Source: Gehongia tenuis (lineage in GTDB: Bacteria > Bacillota > Clostridia > Christensenellales > NSJ-53). Taken from it: a stretch of DNA of 64,000 nt. Shown piece by piece: positions 47,795-55,417 of the stretch. The notes below the pieces were generated by a model. That model was not told the origin of the DNA. It did not search any database and saw nothing but the letters and a program-made list of their open reading frames with translations. The stretch covers positions 62,001 through 126,000 of the forward strand of contig NZ_JACRSR010000004.1 of assembly GCF_014384795.1 (NCBI RefSeq), in the 5' to 3' direction. Position 1 is the stretch's first letter. Every line of letters begins with the position of its first letter. Both the position numbers and the translations under genes were made by a program.

Positions 47795-47823
47795 ATTATA
47801 GTCATTTTTCCGGATCCGGACAA
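47795..47823 (-). promoter_or_regulatory. Promoter of cca-nagA-dedA, predicted leaderless
   Basis: Minus-strand TTGTCC (47823-47818), 17-bp spacer, TATAAT (47800-47795). The expected transcription start falls on or beside the A of the cca ATG at 47788. Confidence 0.65.
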
Positions 47824-47891
47824 CGAAAGCTTTCCAAGCGGCCCCGAATGTTGTAAGATAAGACTATCTTTGGCTTTTTGGGGAGGCTGTC

Positions 47892-48761
47892 ATGCACACC
47901 ATCATTGTCAATCCTGCAGCGGGCCGGGGGAAAGCGGTGAACGCAGCGCTGAAGGCCGCGGAGCTTTTAAAGTCCCAGGGCGCGGAGTATCAACTGGTCT
48001 ACACCCAATATCCGAAGCATGCCGGGGAACTGGCGCGCCGGGCGGCGCAGGAGGGTTGCAGGAGCATCCTTTCGGTGGGCGGCGACGGCACGCTGCAGGA
48101 GGTGGTCAGCGGATGTGTCCATGAGGACGTGACCGTGGGCGCAATCCCCGGAGGGACGGGCAACGATTTTATTCGGGCCCTGAGCATAAAAAATGACGTG
48201 GAGCTGGCAACAAAGATCGTGCTTGAAGGCCACAGCCGGCGAGTGGACGTGGGTATTTTTGCTGAGAACGCCATTCTGAACGTGGCGGGATGCGGCTTTG
48301 ATGTGGAGGTCCTGCAGTATGCCAGAAGGTTCAGGAAGGTGCTGGGCAAGCTGGGCTACGTGGCCGGTGCCGTATGCACCATTTTCACCCATGGTTATCG
48401 TCCGCTGACGGTGCGACTGGACGATGAAGAATTCACCTGTGAGCCGCTGATGGTGACGGCGGCCAACGGCAATTTTTTCGGCGGCGGCATGCGTCTTGCA
48501 CCAAACGCCGAGGTGGATGACGGCCTTTTTGATGTGTGTGTGATTGACCGGGTGCCCCGATATGTGATTCCCCTTCTTTTGCCCAGTTTTATCAATGGAA
48601 GCTATATCAAAACGAAGTATGTGCGCACCTACCGCTCGTCCAAAGTGGAGCTGATTCGGGAGAACATGGATCTCAATGTGGACGGGGAGATCATCCGCAC
48701 TTCGGCGGCCAGGATCGCTTTGGAAAAACAGGCGCTCAGTTTTTACGCACCCCAAGGGTGA
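47892..48761 (+). CDS. Diacylglycerol/lipid kinase (YegS/BmrU family)
   Basis: 289 residues. Nucleotide motif ILSVGGDGTLQEVVSG and GAIPGGTGNDFIRAL, followed by a beta-rich domain with VTAANGNFFGGGMRLAPNAEVDDGLFDVCVID and MDLNVDGEII. Phosphorylates diacylglycerol or a related membrane lipid. GGGGAGG before the ATG; divergent from cca. Confidence 0.92.
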   Translation: MHTIIVNPAAGRGKAVNAALKAAELLKSQGAEYQLVYTQYPKHAGELARRAAQEGCRSILSVGGDGTLQEVVSGCVHEDVTVGAIPGGTGNDFIRALSIKNDVELATKIVLEGHSRRVDVGIFAENAILNVAGCGFDVEVLQYARRFRKVLGKLGYVAGAVCTIFTHGYRPLTVRLDDEEFTCEPLMVTAANGNFFGGGMRLAPNAEVDDGLFDVCVIDRVPRYVIPLLLPSFINGSYIKTKYVRTYRSSKVELIRENMDLNVDGEIIRTSAARIALEKQALSFYAPQG

Positions 48762-48811
48762 CAGTATGATTTGACCTCTTTGTTTCCATACTAATGGAAA
48801 AAGGAGGGTGA

Positions 48812-49066
48812 ATGATGACAGTTGCCTATCAAAGTGGTCTTGAAACCATGGCGGCGGAGCTTCGGGCCATGGGATTTGATATGGTTCCAATGGGGGAGGC
48901 GGCGGAAGCCTGCATCTTCCGGGGGACCGGCGGCCTGACGGCTCAAGGTGCGGCGCCGGGCGGCGTTTTGATGGTGGAGGTGAGCGGCAGGACGGCCGCG
49001 TCCGTGGCCCATATTCTGCAATCCCGCCTCTATTCGCCCCTTTTCGGGCCGCCCAGCCTGGAATGA
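48812..49066 (+). CDS. YkuS-like small protein (UPF0180)
   Basis: 84 residues. Starts VAYQSGLETMAAELRAMGFDMVP and ends VEVSGRTAASVAHILQSRLYSPLFGPP, the layout of UPF0180/YkuS-type proteins. AAGGAGGGTG lies before two adjacent ATG codons; either start is possible. Function unknown. The family assignment is moderate. Confidence 0.65.
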   Translation: MMTVAYQSGLETMAAELRAMGFDMVPMGEAAEACIFRGTGGLTAQGAAPGGVLMVEVSGRTAASVAHILQSRLYSPLFGPPSLE

Positions 49067-49156
49067 GGGAAAAGCAGGGGCCAAAAAGGGATTTTATGTT
49101 TCCTGTCGAATTATATATGAATATTGTATATGTATGAGGAAAGGATCGTTTCACCG

Positions 49157-50287
49157 ATGGCTTACAGTACCTCCTATCGGGCACCTCAAAACACGGCGAA
49201 GCGCAGGAAGCTATCCCCCAAGGCCCTCGTGCTCCTTTTGCTGGTGGTGGCTTTGCTGGCTGCGGCCATTTTTGGCTTTGCGGTGCTGACGGGCACCAGC
49301 CCGGCGCTGAACTGGGTATCCGTGCCCGCCATTGGAAGAGCCGATCGCATTGAACCTTTTAAGGATGGTTTTGTGAGTTTTTCACAGGGCAATCTGGTCT
49401 ACTGGAACGCCCGGGGCAGCGCGGTTTGGACGCGGCCTGTCACGGCCGCGGAGATCGGCCTTAGGACCAGCGCCGACCTCATTATTCTCTACAGCAATAA
49501 TTTTGTGACGGTGCTGGACGCAAACGGGCAGCAGACCTTTCAAAAACAGCTGGACCGGTATGTTGTGGGCGCCGATGCGATGGGCGAACGGGTGGCCATC
49601 CTGACAGCGGATACCACGGCGGCATCCCTGCAGGTCTACAATTTAAACGGCGACGTGGTGGACGAGATTCAGCTGGACCCGAGCGCCACCTTTGATTTTG
49701 GCATCGCCTCCCAGGACAAGCTCTGGACGCTGCAGACCGATCTTTCGGGCAGCGCCCTCAAAACGATTCTCACCACCTACAAGCCGGGCGAGTCCACCAC
49801 GGGCATTGTCACCGGTGATCAGCTCCTTTACGACGCGGAGTTTTATCAAAACCAAACATTTTTAGTTGGTTCCCGCAATGTTCTATGTTACAATGACGTA
49901 GGCGAATCCCAAAAAAGCGAGTTCGTTTACGGCTGGAAGCTGGAGGATGTGTGGCGGGGCAAGAAGGATATCGCCTTTGCCTTTTCCGACGTGGCGGCCT
50001 CGGAGGAGGAACAGACGGCCTCCGGAAGCATCAACTACGTCAAAGTGGTGAAGGGGAAATCCGACGCCGTGACCTACAAAGCGCCCAAGGATACGCTGGC
50101 CGTGTGCATGGGCGAGGAAAAGGTTCATTTTATCACGCCTTCGGCGGTGGAAACGGTCTATTTGGCCAACGGGGAACGAAAGAACGTGGCTCTGCCCGAT
50201 TCCATTGAGGCTGTCCGTGTCCTGTCCGGCGTGCCCGGCGTGATCGTCTATAAAGGAGAAAGCAGCTACTATCTGCCCCTCCCGTAG
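49157..50287 (+). CDS. Membrane-anchored beta-propeller-like protein (DUF5711-like)
   Basis: 376 residues from ATG 49157 (GAGGAAAGGA upstream; the frame is open to a TTG at 49124). A basic N-terminus, one transmembrane helix (LVLLLLVVALLAAAIFGFAVL), then an extracellular domain of repeating beta units (DGFVSFSQGNLVYWNARGSAVWT, DLIILYSNNFVTVLDANGQQTF) as in PQQ-type propellers and DUF5711. Upstream of cvpA by 28 bases and likely co-transcribed. Function unknown. Confidence 0.75.
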   Translation: MAYSTSYRAPQNTAKRRKLSPKALVLLLLVVALLAAAIFGFAVLTGTSPALNWVSVPAIGRADRIEPFKDGFVSFSQGNLVYWNARGSAVWTRPVTAAEIGLRTSADLIILYSNNFVTVLDANGQQTFQKQLDRYVVGADAMGERVAILTADTTAASLQVYNLNGDVVDEIQLDPSATFDFGIASQDKLWTLQTDLSGSALKTILTTYKPGESTTGIVTGDQLLYDAEFYQNQTFLVGSRNVLCYNDVGESQKSEFVYGWKLEDVWRGKKDIAFAFSDVAASEEEQTASGSINYVKVVKGKSDAVTYKAPKDTLAVCMGEEKVHFITPSAVETVYLANGERKNVALPDSIEAVRVLSGVPGVIVYKGESSYYLPLP

Positions 50288-50315
50288 GAGGCCGGTGGTA
50301 ATCCGAGGAGGCAGC

Positions 50316-51020
50316 ATGAATATCGTTGACTATGTCATCGTGGCACTTTTCGCATTCAGCATACTGCTGGGATTTTATCAAGGATTCATCTCCAGCGGCA
50401 GCAACCTTATTGCGTTTTTTGTGTCCCTTTTGGGGGGCAAGCTGTTCTATGGCAGCCTGGCCAGCTCCCTGGTGAACAATACGGGGATCGTGGACACCAT
50501 GCTTTATTACACCGACACGGCCCAGAGCATCGGGGTTACCGAGCTGATCAACGCCCCGATTTCCGCGCTTTCCGCCGATCAGGTGCAGAGCATCGTTCAG
50601 CAGTCCAACATGCCCTATCCCATCAATCAGATCCTGACAGAGAATATCACAAACCAGTCCCTGCAGGGACTGACCACGCTGGGAGAATACTTCAATTACA
50701 GCGTGATCTACTTTGTGATCAACGTGCTGTCCTTCGTGCTGCTGTTCCTTGCGATCTATATAGGCATCTCCATCATTCTCTCGCTGGTCAACTACACCGT
50801 CCGGTTCCCGCTGCTGAAGTATGGCGATCCGGTGGCGGGCGGCGTCTTTGGCGCGGTTCGGGGCATCTTTTGGTGCTACATCATCTTTCTTTTGGTGCCG
50901 GTGGTCTTTGCGGTTCTGCCCGCCGATCTCCTGACACCCTATCTGGACGAATCCACTTTTGCCCACTATTTTTACACCGACAGCTTCATCCTCAAGTGGT
51001 TTCACGGCTTTTTGGGATGA
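50316..51020 (+). CDS. CvpA-family membrane protein
   Basis: 234 residues from ATG 50316 (GAGGAGGCAGC just upstream). MNIVDYVIVALFAFSILLGFYQGFISSGSNLIAFFVSLLGG is the CvpA start, with further helices (VIYFVINVLSFVLLFLAIYIG, GVFGAVRGIFWCYIIFLLVPVVF). CvpA is linked to colicin V production and envelope stress elsewhere; the role here is unknown. Confidence 0.85.
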   Translation: MNIVDYVIVALFAFSILLGFYQGFISSGSNLIAFFVSLLGGKLFYGSLASSLVNNTGIVDTMLYYTDTAQSIGVTELINAPISALSADQVQSIVQQSNMPYPINQILTENITNQSLQGLTTLGEYFNYSVIYFVINVLSFVLLFLAIYIGISIILSLVNYTVRFPLLKYGDPVAGGVFGAVRGIFWCYIIFLLVPVVFAVLPADLLTPYLDESTFAHYFYTDSFILKWFHGFLG

Positions 51021-51030
51021 CGGATATAAT

Positions 51031-51060
51031 AAGGAGCGGTTATGCCGCTCCTTTTTTTGT
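51031..51060. terminator. Terminator after cvpA
   Basis: AAGGAGCGG, loop TTATG, CCGCTCCTT followed by TTTTT. Confidence 0.9.
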
Positions 51061-51094
51061 GTCCATAGATGGGAACACATGATCTTGTTTCAAA

Positions 51095-51110
51095 TGTTTC
51101 ACGTGAAACA
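51095..51110. promoter_or_regulatory. parS: parS centromere site 1
   Basis: TGTTTCACGTGAAACA, a perfect palindrome and a full match to the bacterial parS consensus, 50 bases downstream of the parB stop on the opposite strand. ParB loads here and spreads as a CTP-dependent clamp. Confidence 0.97.
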
Positions 51111-51132
51111 TGGGGAGAATATAAAAAAGGGA

Positions 51133-51148
51133 CGTTTCACGTGAAACA
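51133..51148. promoter_or_regulatory. parS: parS centromere site 2
   Basis: CGTTTCACGTGAAACA, one base from the perfect palindrome, 38 bases from the first site (start to start) and 11 bases from the parB stop. Confidence 0.92.
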
Positions 51149-51159
51149 TCCCTTGCCGG

Positions 51160-52008
51160 TTACTCTTGATCGAAGAACTCGTAAATCCGGTCCAGGTCGT
51201 CCCGGGAATAGTAATCGATCACGATGCGTCCCCGCTTCAAGGTTCCGTTTACCGTAACCTTGGTTCCCAGCTTTTCCCGCAGAGTCTGAGCAAAATCCTC
51301 GAACTCGGCGGGGAGGGGTGCCGCCTCCCTCGGTTTCTTTTTTTCGCTGGTCATCTTCTTGATGAGGGCCTCGCTTTGCCGGACACTGAGTTCCTGGGAT
51401 TCCATCACCGCGGCGAGCTCCCGGCGAAGATCATCGCTCTCCACGGACAGGAGTGCCCGTGCATGACCGGCGGTGAGCGCGCCCGCAATGACCCGCTCCT
51501 GAAGATCATCAGGAAGTCTCAGCAGCCGAAGGGCGTTGGTGAGAGCGGGCCGGCTTTTGCCAAGATTGGCGGCGGCCTCCTCCTGGGTCAGATCAAAGGT
51601 GCCCATGTAGGCCTCAATAGCGGCGGCCTCCTCGATGGGGTTGAGGTCCTGCCGCTGCAGATTTTCCACCAGCGCCGCTTCGATAGCCGCCCGCTTTTCA
51701 AAATCCCGGACAATGGCGGGAATGGTGGGAAGTCCGAGGAGCCGGGCGGCCCGGTAACGGCGCTCGCCTGCCACAATCACGTAGTGCTCCGGCCCCTCGG
51801 GGCGAACCACGATGGGCTGGATCATGCCGTGGAGCTTCAGGGAATCGGCGAGCTGCCGGAGGGCCTCTTCATCAAAATGTTTCCGCGGCTGTGCGGGATC
51901 GGGATCTACCTGCGTGATGGGCAGATCCCGGACGGCGGAACCGGATACTTCCTCCGGGGCCATATCGGGGAGCAGTGCGCCCAATCCTTTTCCTAAGCGT
52001 TGCTTCAT
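51160..52008 (-). CDS. parB: Chromosome partitioning protein ParB (Spo0J)
   Basis: 282 residues from ATG 52008, overlapping the parA stop by four bases. MKQRLGKGLGALLPD start, DPDPAQPRKHFDEEALRQLADSLKLHGMIQPIVVRPEG, VIVAGERRYRAARLLGLPTIPAIV (CTP box), ENLQRQDLNPIEEAAAI and the helix-turn-helix EEAAANLGKSRPALTNALRLLRLP, then a Lys-rich C-terminus. Binds parS next to its own gene. Confidence 0.96.
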   Translation of the reverse strand: MKQRLGKGLGALLPDMAPEEVSGSAVRDLPITQVDPDPAQPRKHFDEEALRQLADSLKLHGMIQPIVVRPEGPEHYVIVAGERRYRAARLLGLPTIPAIVRDFEKRAAIEAALVENLQRQDLNPIEEAAAIEAYMGTFDLTQEEAAANLGKSRPALTNALRLLRLPDDLQERVIAGALTAGHARALLSVESDDLRRELAAVMESQELSVRQSEALIKKMTSEKKKPREAAPLPAEFEDFAQTLREKLGTKVTVNGTLKRGRIVIDYYSRDDLDRIYEFFDQE

Positions 52009-52781
52009 GCTTTTTTGCCTCCATTGCGTTCGATAATCTCGTCGGCCAGCGCCAGATAGGCCTGGGCGCCGATGCATCGTGCGTCGTAGAGAATGATGGG
52101 TAGCCCAAAACTGGGGGCCTCGCCCAGACGCACGTTGCGGGGGATAATGGTGTCATAGACCTTGCTGCGAAAATACTTGCGCACCTCGTCGGCAACCTGC
52201 ATGCCCAGATTGGTGCGGCCGTCCAGCATGGTGAGCACCACACCTTCCACAGAAAGATCGGGATTGAGGTGGTTCTTGGCCAGCTGTACGGTATTCATCA
52301 GCTGTCCCACGCCTTCAAGAGCGTAATACTCGCACTGAATGGGGACCATCACCCGGTCGGCGGCAGTCAGCGCATTCAGGGTAAGCAATCCCAGCGAAGG
52401 GGGGCAGTCGATGAGGATGTAATCATAATAGGGGGCCAGCGGCTTCAAGGCGCTCTTCAAAATATATTCCCGGCTGGCTGCGGAGACCAGTTCCACTTCG
52501 GCGCCGGCCAGCTGGATGTTGGAGGGAACCAAAGACAGACCCGCCATGCTGGTGGTTACGATGGCCTTGTCGATAGGCACGCTGTTGATGAGCACATCGT
52601 AGGTGGAGGCGGGCACATGGGTCTTATCCACGCCGAGTCCGCTGGATGCATTGCCCTGGGGATCGAGGTCCACACAAAGTACGCGAAGGCCGCGATAGGC
52701 CAGGGAAGCCGCCACATTGATGGTGGTGGTGGTTTTGCCCACGCCGCCCTTCTGGTTGGCAATGGCGATTATTTTACCCAA
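52005..52781 (-). CDS. parA: Chromosome partitioning ATPase ParA (Soj)
   Basis: 258 residues. Deviant Walker A NQKGGVGKTTTTINVAASLA, CVDLDPQGNASSGLG (A' motif), LIDCPPSLGLLTLNALTAAD (Walker B) and IPRNVRLGEAPSFGLPIILYD. The TTG start is read from an AAAGGATGTGAT leader. Drives origin segregation with ParB and can modulate DnaA. Confidence 0.96.
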   Translation of the reverse strand: MGKIIAIANQKGGVGKTTTTINVAASLAYRGLRVLCVDLDPQGNASSGLGVDKTHVPASTYDVLINSVPIDKAIVTTSMAGLSLVPSNIQLAGAEVELVSAASREYILKSALKPLAPYYDYILIDCPPSLGLLTLNALTAADRVMVPIQCEYYALEGVGQLMNTVQLAKNHLNPDLSVEGVVLTMLDGRTNLGMQVADEVRKYFRSKVYDTIIPRNVRLGEAPSFGLPIILYDARCIGAQAYLALADEIIERNGGKKA

Positions 52782-52811
52782 ATCAGATCACATCCTTTGA
52801 TTGCTTTTATC

Positions 52812-52841
52812 ATTATACCGTATAGTGGGGGTGATCCACAA
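52812..52841 (-). promoter_or_regulatory. parA promoter overlapping a DnaA-box-like sequence
   Basis: Minus-strand TTGTGG (52841-52836), 18-bp spacer, TATAAT (52817-52812). The -35 region overlaps TGATCCACA (plus strand 52832-52840), which differs from the DnaA box TTATCCACA at one position. Confidence 0.5.
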
Positions 52842-52843
52842 TG

Positions 52844-52870
52844 AAAAAAGCCAAGGAACGCATCCTTGGC
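52844..52870 (-). terminator. Terminator of ogt
   Basis: Minus-strand GCCAAGGA, loop TGCGT, TCCTTGGC followed by TTTTTT, 16 bases after the ogt stop. Confidence 0.88.
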
Positions 52871-52885
52871 CAAGAAAAATCTTCG

Positions 52886-53380
52886 TTAGATGGGGATCCC
52901 TTCGAGCCGTAAGAGGAATTTTTTGCGGTCAAGGCCGCCGCCATAGCCGCCCAGTGCGCCGTTGTGGTTGATCACCCGGTGACAGGGAACAATAATGGGA
53001 ATGGGATTCCTGCCATTGGCGGCGCCCACCGCCCGGAACCCCTGGGGGGAGCCCACGCGCTGGGCCAGCTTGCGGTAGGAAATGGTATGGCCGTAGGGAA
53101 TAAGGGTAAGCTCACGCCATACGCTGGTCTGAAAGGGCGTACCCACCATGTGCAGAGGCAGTTCAAACACCCGGCGGCTTCGGTTGAAATACTCGAAGAG
53201 CTGGGATTCGGCATGGAAGGGGTCGCCCTCTCCATCCACGGCAAGCTTGCCCCGCTCTATCAGCTTTTGCACCGGTTCCATGGAAAAATCCAGCCCCACA
53301 ATGCCCTTTTCCGAGGACAACAGAAGAAGCGGACCGATAGGGGAAGGAATCCATTGCTGCACCACATGAAGTTTGGCCAT
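52886..53380 (-). CDS. ogt: Methylated-DNA-protein-cysteine methyltransferase
   Basis: 164 residues from ATG 53380 (GAAGGAGG upstream; the frame extends further but without a ribosome site). N-terminal Ogt-type domain (WIPSPIGPLLLLSSEKGIVGL), then VWRELTLIPYGHTISYRKLAQRVG, RAVGAANGRNPIPIIVPCHRVIN with the acceptor Cys, and GGLDRKKFLLRLE. Repairs O6-alkylguanine in a single-use reaction. Own terminator, monocistronic. Confidence 0.95.
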   Translation of the reverse strand: MAKLHVVQQWIPSPIGPLLLLSSEKGIVGLDFSMEPVQKLIERGKLAVDGEGDPFHAESQLFEYFNRSRRVFELPLHMVGTPFQTSVWRELTLIPYGHTISYRKLAQRVGSPQGFRAVGAANGRNPIPIIVPCHRVINHNGALGGYGGGLDRKKFLLRLEGIPI

Positions 53381-53442
53381 AGCAGCCTCCTTCGAATTGA
53401 TGGTTTTAGTATAGCATGGACCTGGAAGAAGCGCCAGCCATG

Positions 53443-53472
53443 TTGACAAGCTTTCTAACCGCAAGGTATAAT
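53443..53472 (+). promoter_or_regulatory. Promoter of alaS-like gene
   Basis: TTGACA, 18-bp spacer, TATAAT. Leader of roughly 105 bases before the start codon. Confidence 0.8.
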
Positions 53473-53543
53473 ACATTCGTTCGTATAAAGGCAGAAAAAC
53501 GCCGTGTCTGAAGGCTTTTGAGACCTTTGACCGGCCCCAAATA

Positions 53544-53567
53544 CAGCGGAGGCTTCCGCTGATTTTT
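53544..53567 (+). promoter_or_regulatory. Possible attenuator hairpin in the alaS leader
   Basis: CAGCGGA, loop GGCT, TCCGCTG followed by ATTTTT, in the untranslated leader and just before the ribosome site. The stem is short. No T-box motif (such as AGGGTGG) was seen in this gap, which otherwise holds no gene. Confidence 0.45.
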
Positions 53568-53586
53568 CATGAAGGAGCAGCAAGTT

Positions 53587-55374
53587 ATGACAGCCAAAGA
53601 ATTGCGTGAAAAGTTTATCCAGTTCTTTCAGGAGAAGGGACATGCCGTCATTAAAAGCGCTTCCCTGATTCCGGAGAACGATCCCACGGTGCTGTTCACC
53701 ACGGCGGGCATGCATCCGCTGGTACCCTATCTGATGGGGGAGAAGCATCCCATGGGTACCCGGCTCACCGATGCTCAGAAATGCCTCCGCACCGGCGATA
53801 TCGACGAAGTGGGCGACGATGCCCACCTGACCTTCTTTGAAATGCTGGGCAACTGGTCCCTGGGCGATTATTTCAAGAAGGAAGCCATTGCCAACAGTTA
53901 CGAGTTCCTGACCTCTCCAAAATGGCTGGGGCTGGACCCGGATCGGCTGGCTTTTTCGGTTTTTGCCGGGGATGAGCACGCGCCAAGGGATATGGAGTCC
54001 TATGAGCTTTGGCGGAGCATGGGCGTGCCGGAAGAAAAGATCTTTTTCTTGCCCCGGGAGAACAACTGGTGGGGCCCGGCGGGCATCACCGGTCCCTGCG
54101 GTCCGGATACCGAGATGTTCATTGACACGGGTAAGGAGAAATGCTGCCCCGAGTGTTCGCCCGCCTGCGACTGCGGTAAGTATTTGGAGATTTGGAACGA
54201 CGTGTTCATGGAATACAACAAGACGGCTGAGGGCGACTATGAGCCGCTGGAGCAAAAGAATGTGGACACGGGCATGGGGCTTGAACGCACCATCTGCATT
54301 CTCCAGGGCAAATCCTCCGTGTACGACACCGATCTGTTTTTGCCCCTGCTGGAAAAGATTGAAGCGCTGAGCGGTAAACGCTATGGCGAGACGGAGGAGA
54401 TCACCCGGGCCATGCGCATTGTGGCGGATCATATCCGAAGCGCCGTCTTTCTCTTAGGAGACGACCGGGCAGTCACCCCATCCAATGTGGATCAGGGCTA
54501 TGTGCTGCGGAGGCTGATCCGCCGGGCGATCCGCTTCGGCATGCAGCTGGGCATGGCGGAAGGCTTCACACCGGAGGTGGCGGAAGTGGTGGTGAGTCAG
54601 TACCAAGACGCCTATGATGAGTTGACGCGGCACCGTGATTTTATCATGGATGAGCTGAAAAAGGAGGAGGGCCGCTTTCAGCGCACCCTGCGTCAGGGCC
54701 TTCGTGAGTTTGAAAAGGTGGTGGGCCGTCTCAAGGACGGCAAAGAAATCGACGGTATCTCCGCTTTCCACCTGTACGATACCTTTGGCTTCCCCATTGA
54801 AATGACGGTGGAGCTGGCCAAGGAGAAGGGGCTCACCGTGGATGTGGAGGGTTTTGAGGAAGCATTCAAGGAGCATCAGAAGAAGTCGCAGGCTGGGGCG
54901 GAACAGCGCTTCAAGGGCGGATTGGCCGATCAGACCGAGGAGACGGCCCGTCTGCACACGGCTACCCATTTGCTGCACGCTGCCCTGCGCCATTACCTTG
55001 GCGATGAAGTGGCCCAAAAGGGCAGCAATATCACCGCTGAGCGCCTGCGCTTTGACTTCTCCTTCGGCCGCAAGGTCACCAAGGAGGAACTGGGTCAGGT
55101 GGAGGCCTGGGTGAACGAGGCGATCGCTGCCGATGTGCCGGTCACCATGGAGGAGATGGATCTGGAGGCGGCCAAGGCCTCCGGCGCCATTGGCCTGTTT
55201 GAATCCAAATACGGCGAGAAGGTGAAGGTGTACACCATCGGCGGCTACTCTAAGGAGATCTGCGGCGGCCCCCATGCCGCCCACACCGGCGAGCTCAAAC
55301 ACTTCAAGATCAAGAAGGAGGAGAGTTCTTCGGCGGGCGTAAGACGGATCAAGGCCGTTCTAAATGATGGTTGA
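53587..55374 (+). CDS. alaS: Compact alanyl-tRNA synthetase without editing barrel and C-Ala domain
   Basis: 595 residues from ATG 53587 (AAGGAG nine bases upstream; an ATG at 53569 overlaps it). Class II core: FFQEKGHAVIKSASLIPENDPTVLFTTAGM, HLTFFEMLGNWSLGDYF, ENNWWGPAGITGPCGPDTEMF, YLEIWNDVFMEYN, DTGMGLERT and YVLRRLIRRAIRFG. The editing domain keeps its zinc-type motifs HTATHLLH and CGGPHAAH. Ordinary AlaRS is about 870-880 residues. Here the beta-barrel region (PFYAESGGQ-type motif) before HTATH is missing, and the protein ends right after the editing domain. The form resembles AlaRS of candidate-phyla bacteria. No second alaS is in the window. Confidence 0.92.
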   Translation: MTAKELREKFIQFFQEKGHAVIKSASLIPENDPTVLFTTAGMHPLVPYLMGEKHPMGTRLTDAQKCLRTGDIDEVGDDAHLTFFEMLGNWSLGDYFKKEAIANSYEFLTSPKWLGLDPDRLAFSVFAGDEHAPRDMESYELWRSMGVPEEKIFFLPRENNWWGPAGITGPCGPDTEMFIDTGKEKCCPECSPACDCGKYLEIWNDVFMEYNKTAEGDYEPLEQKNVDTGMGLERTICILQGKSSVYDTDLFLPLLEKIEALSGKRYGETEEITRAMRIVADHIRSAVFLLGDDRAVTPSNVDQGYVLRRLIRRAIRFGMQLGMAEGFTPEVAEVVVSQYQDAYDELTRHRDFIMDELKKEEGRFQRTLRQGLREFEKVVGRLKDGKEIDGISAFHLYDTFGFPIEMTVELAKEKGLTVDVEGFEEAFKEHQKKSQAGAEQRFKGGLADQTEETARLHTATHLLHAALRHYLGDEVAQKGSNITAERLRFDFSFGRKVTKEELGQVEAWVNEAIAADVPVTMEEMDLEAAKASGAIGLFESKYGEKVKVYTIGGYSKEICGGPHAAHTGELKHFKIKKEESSSAGVRRIKAVLNDG

Positions 55375-55417
55375 ACGGCGCAGGAACGACTATAAATAAC
55401 CATTGGAGGGATTTTCT

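Noticed and set aside
53479..53586. T-box riboswitch before alaS
   Set aside because: The leader is only about 105 bases and lacks the conserved T-box core sequence; kept only as a possible attenuator.
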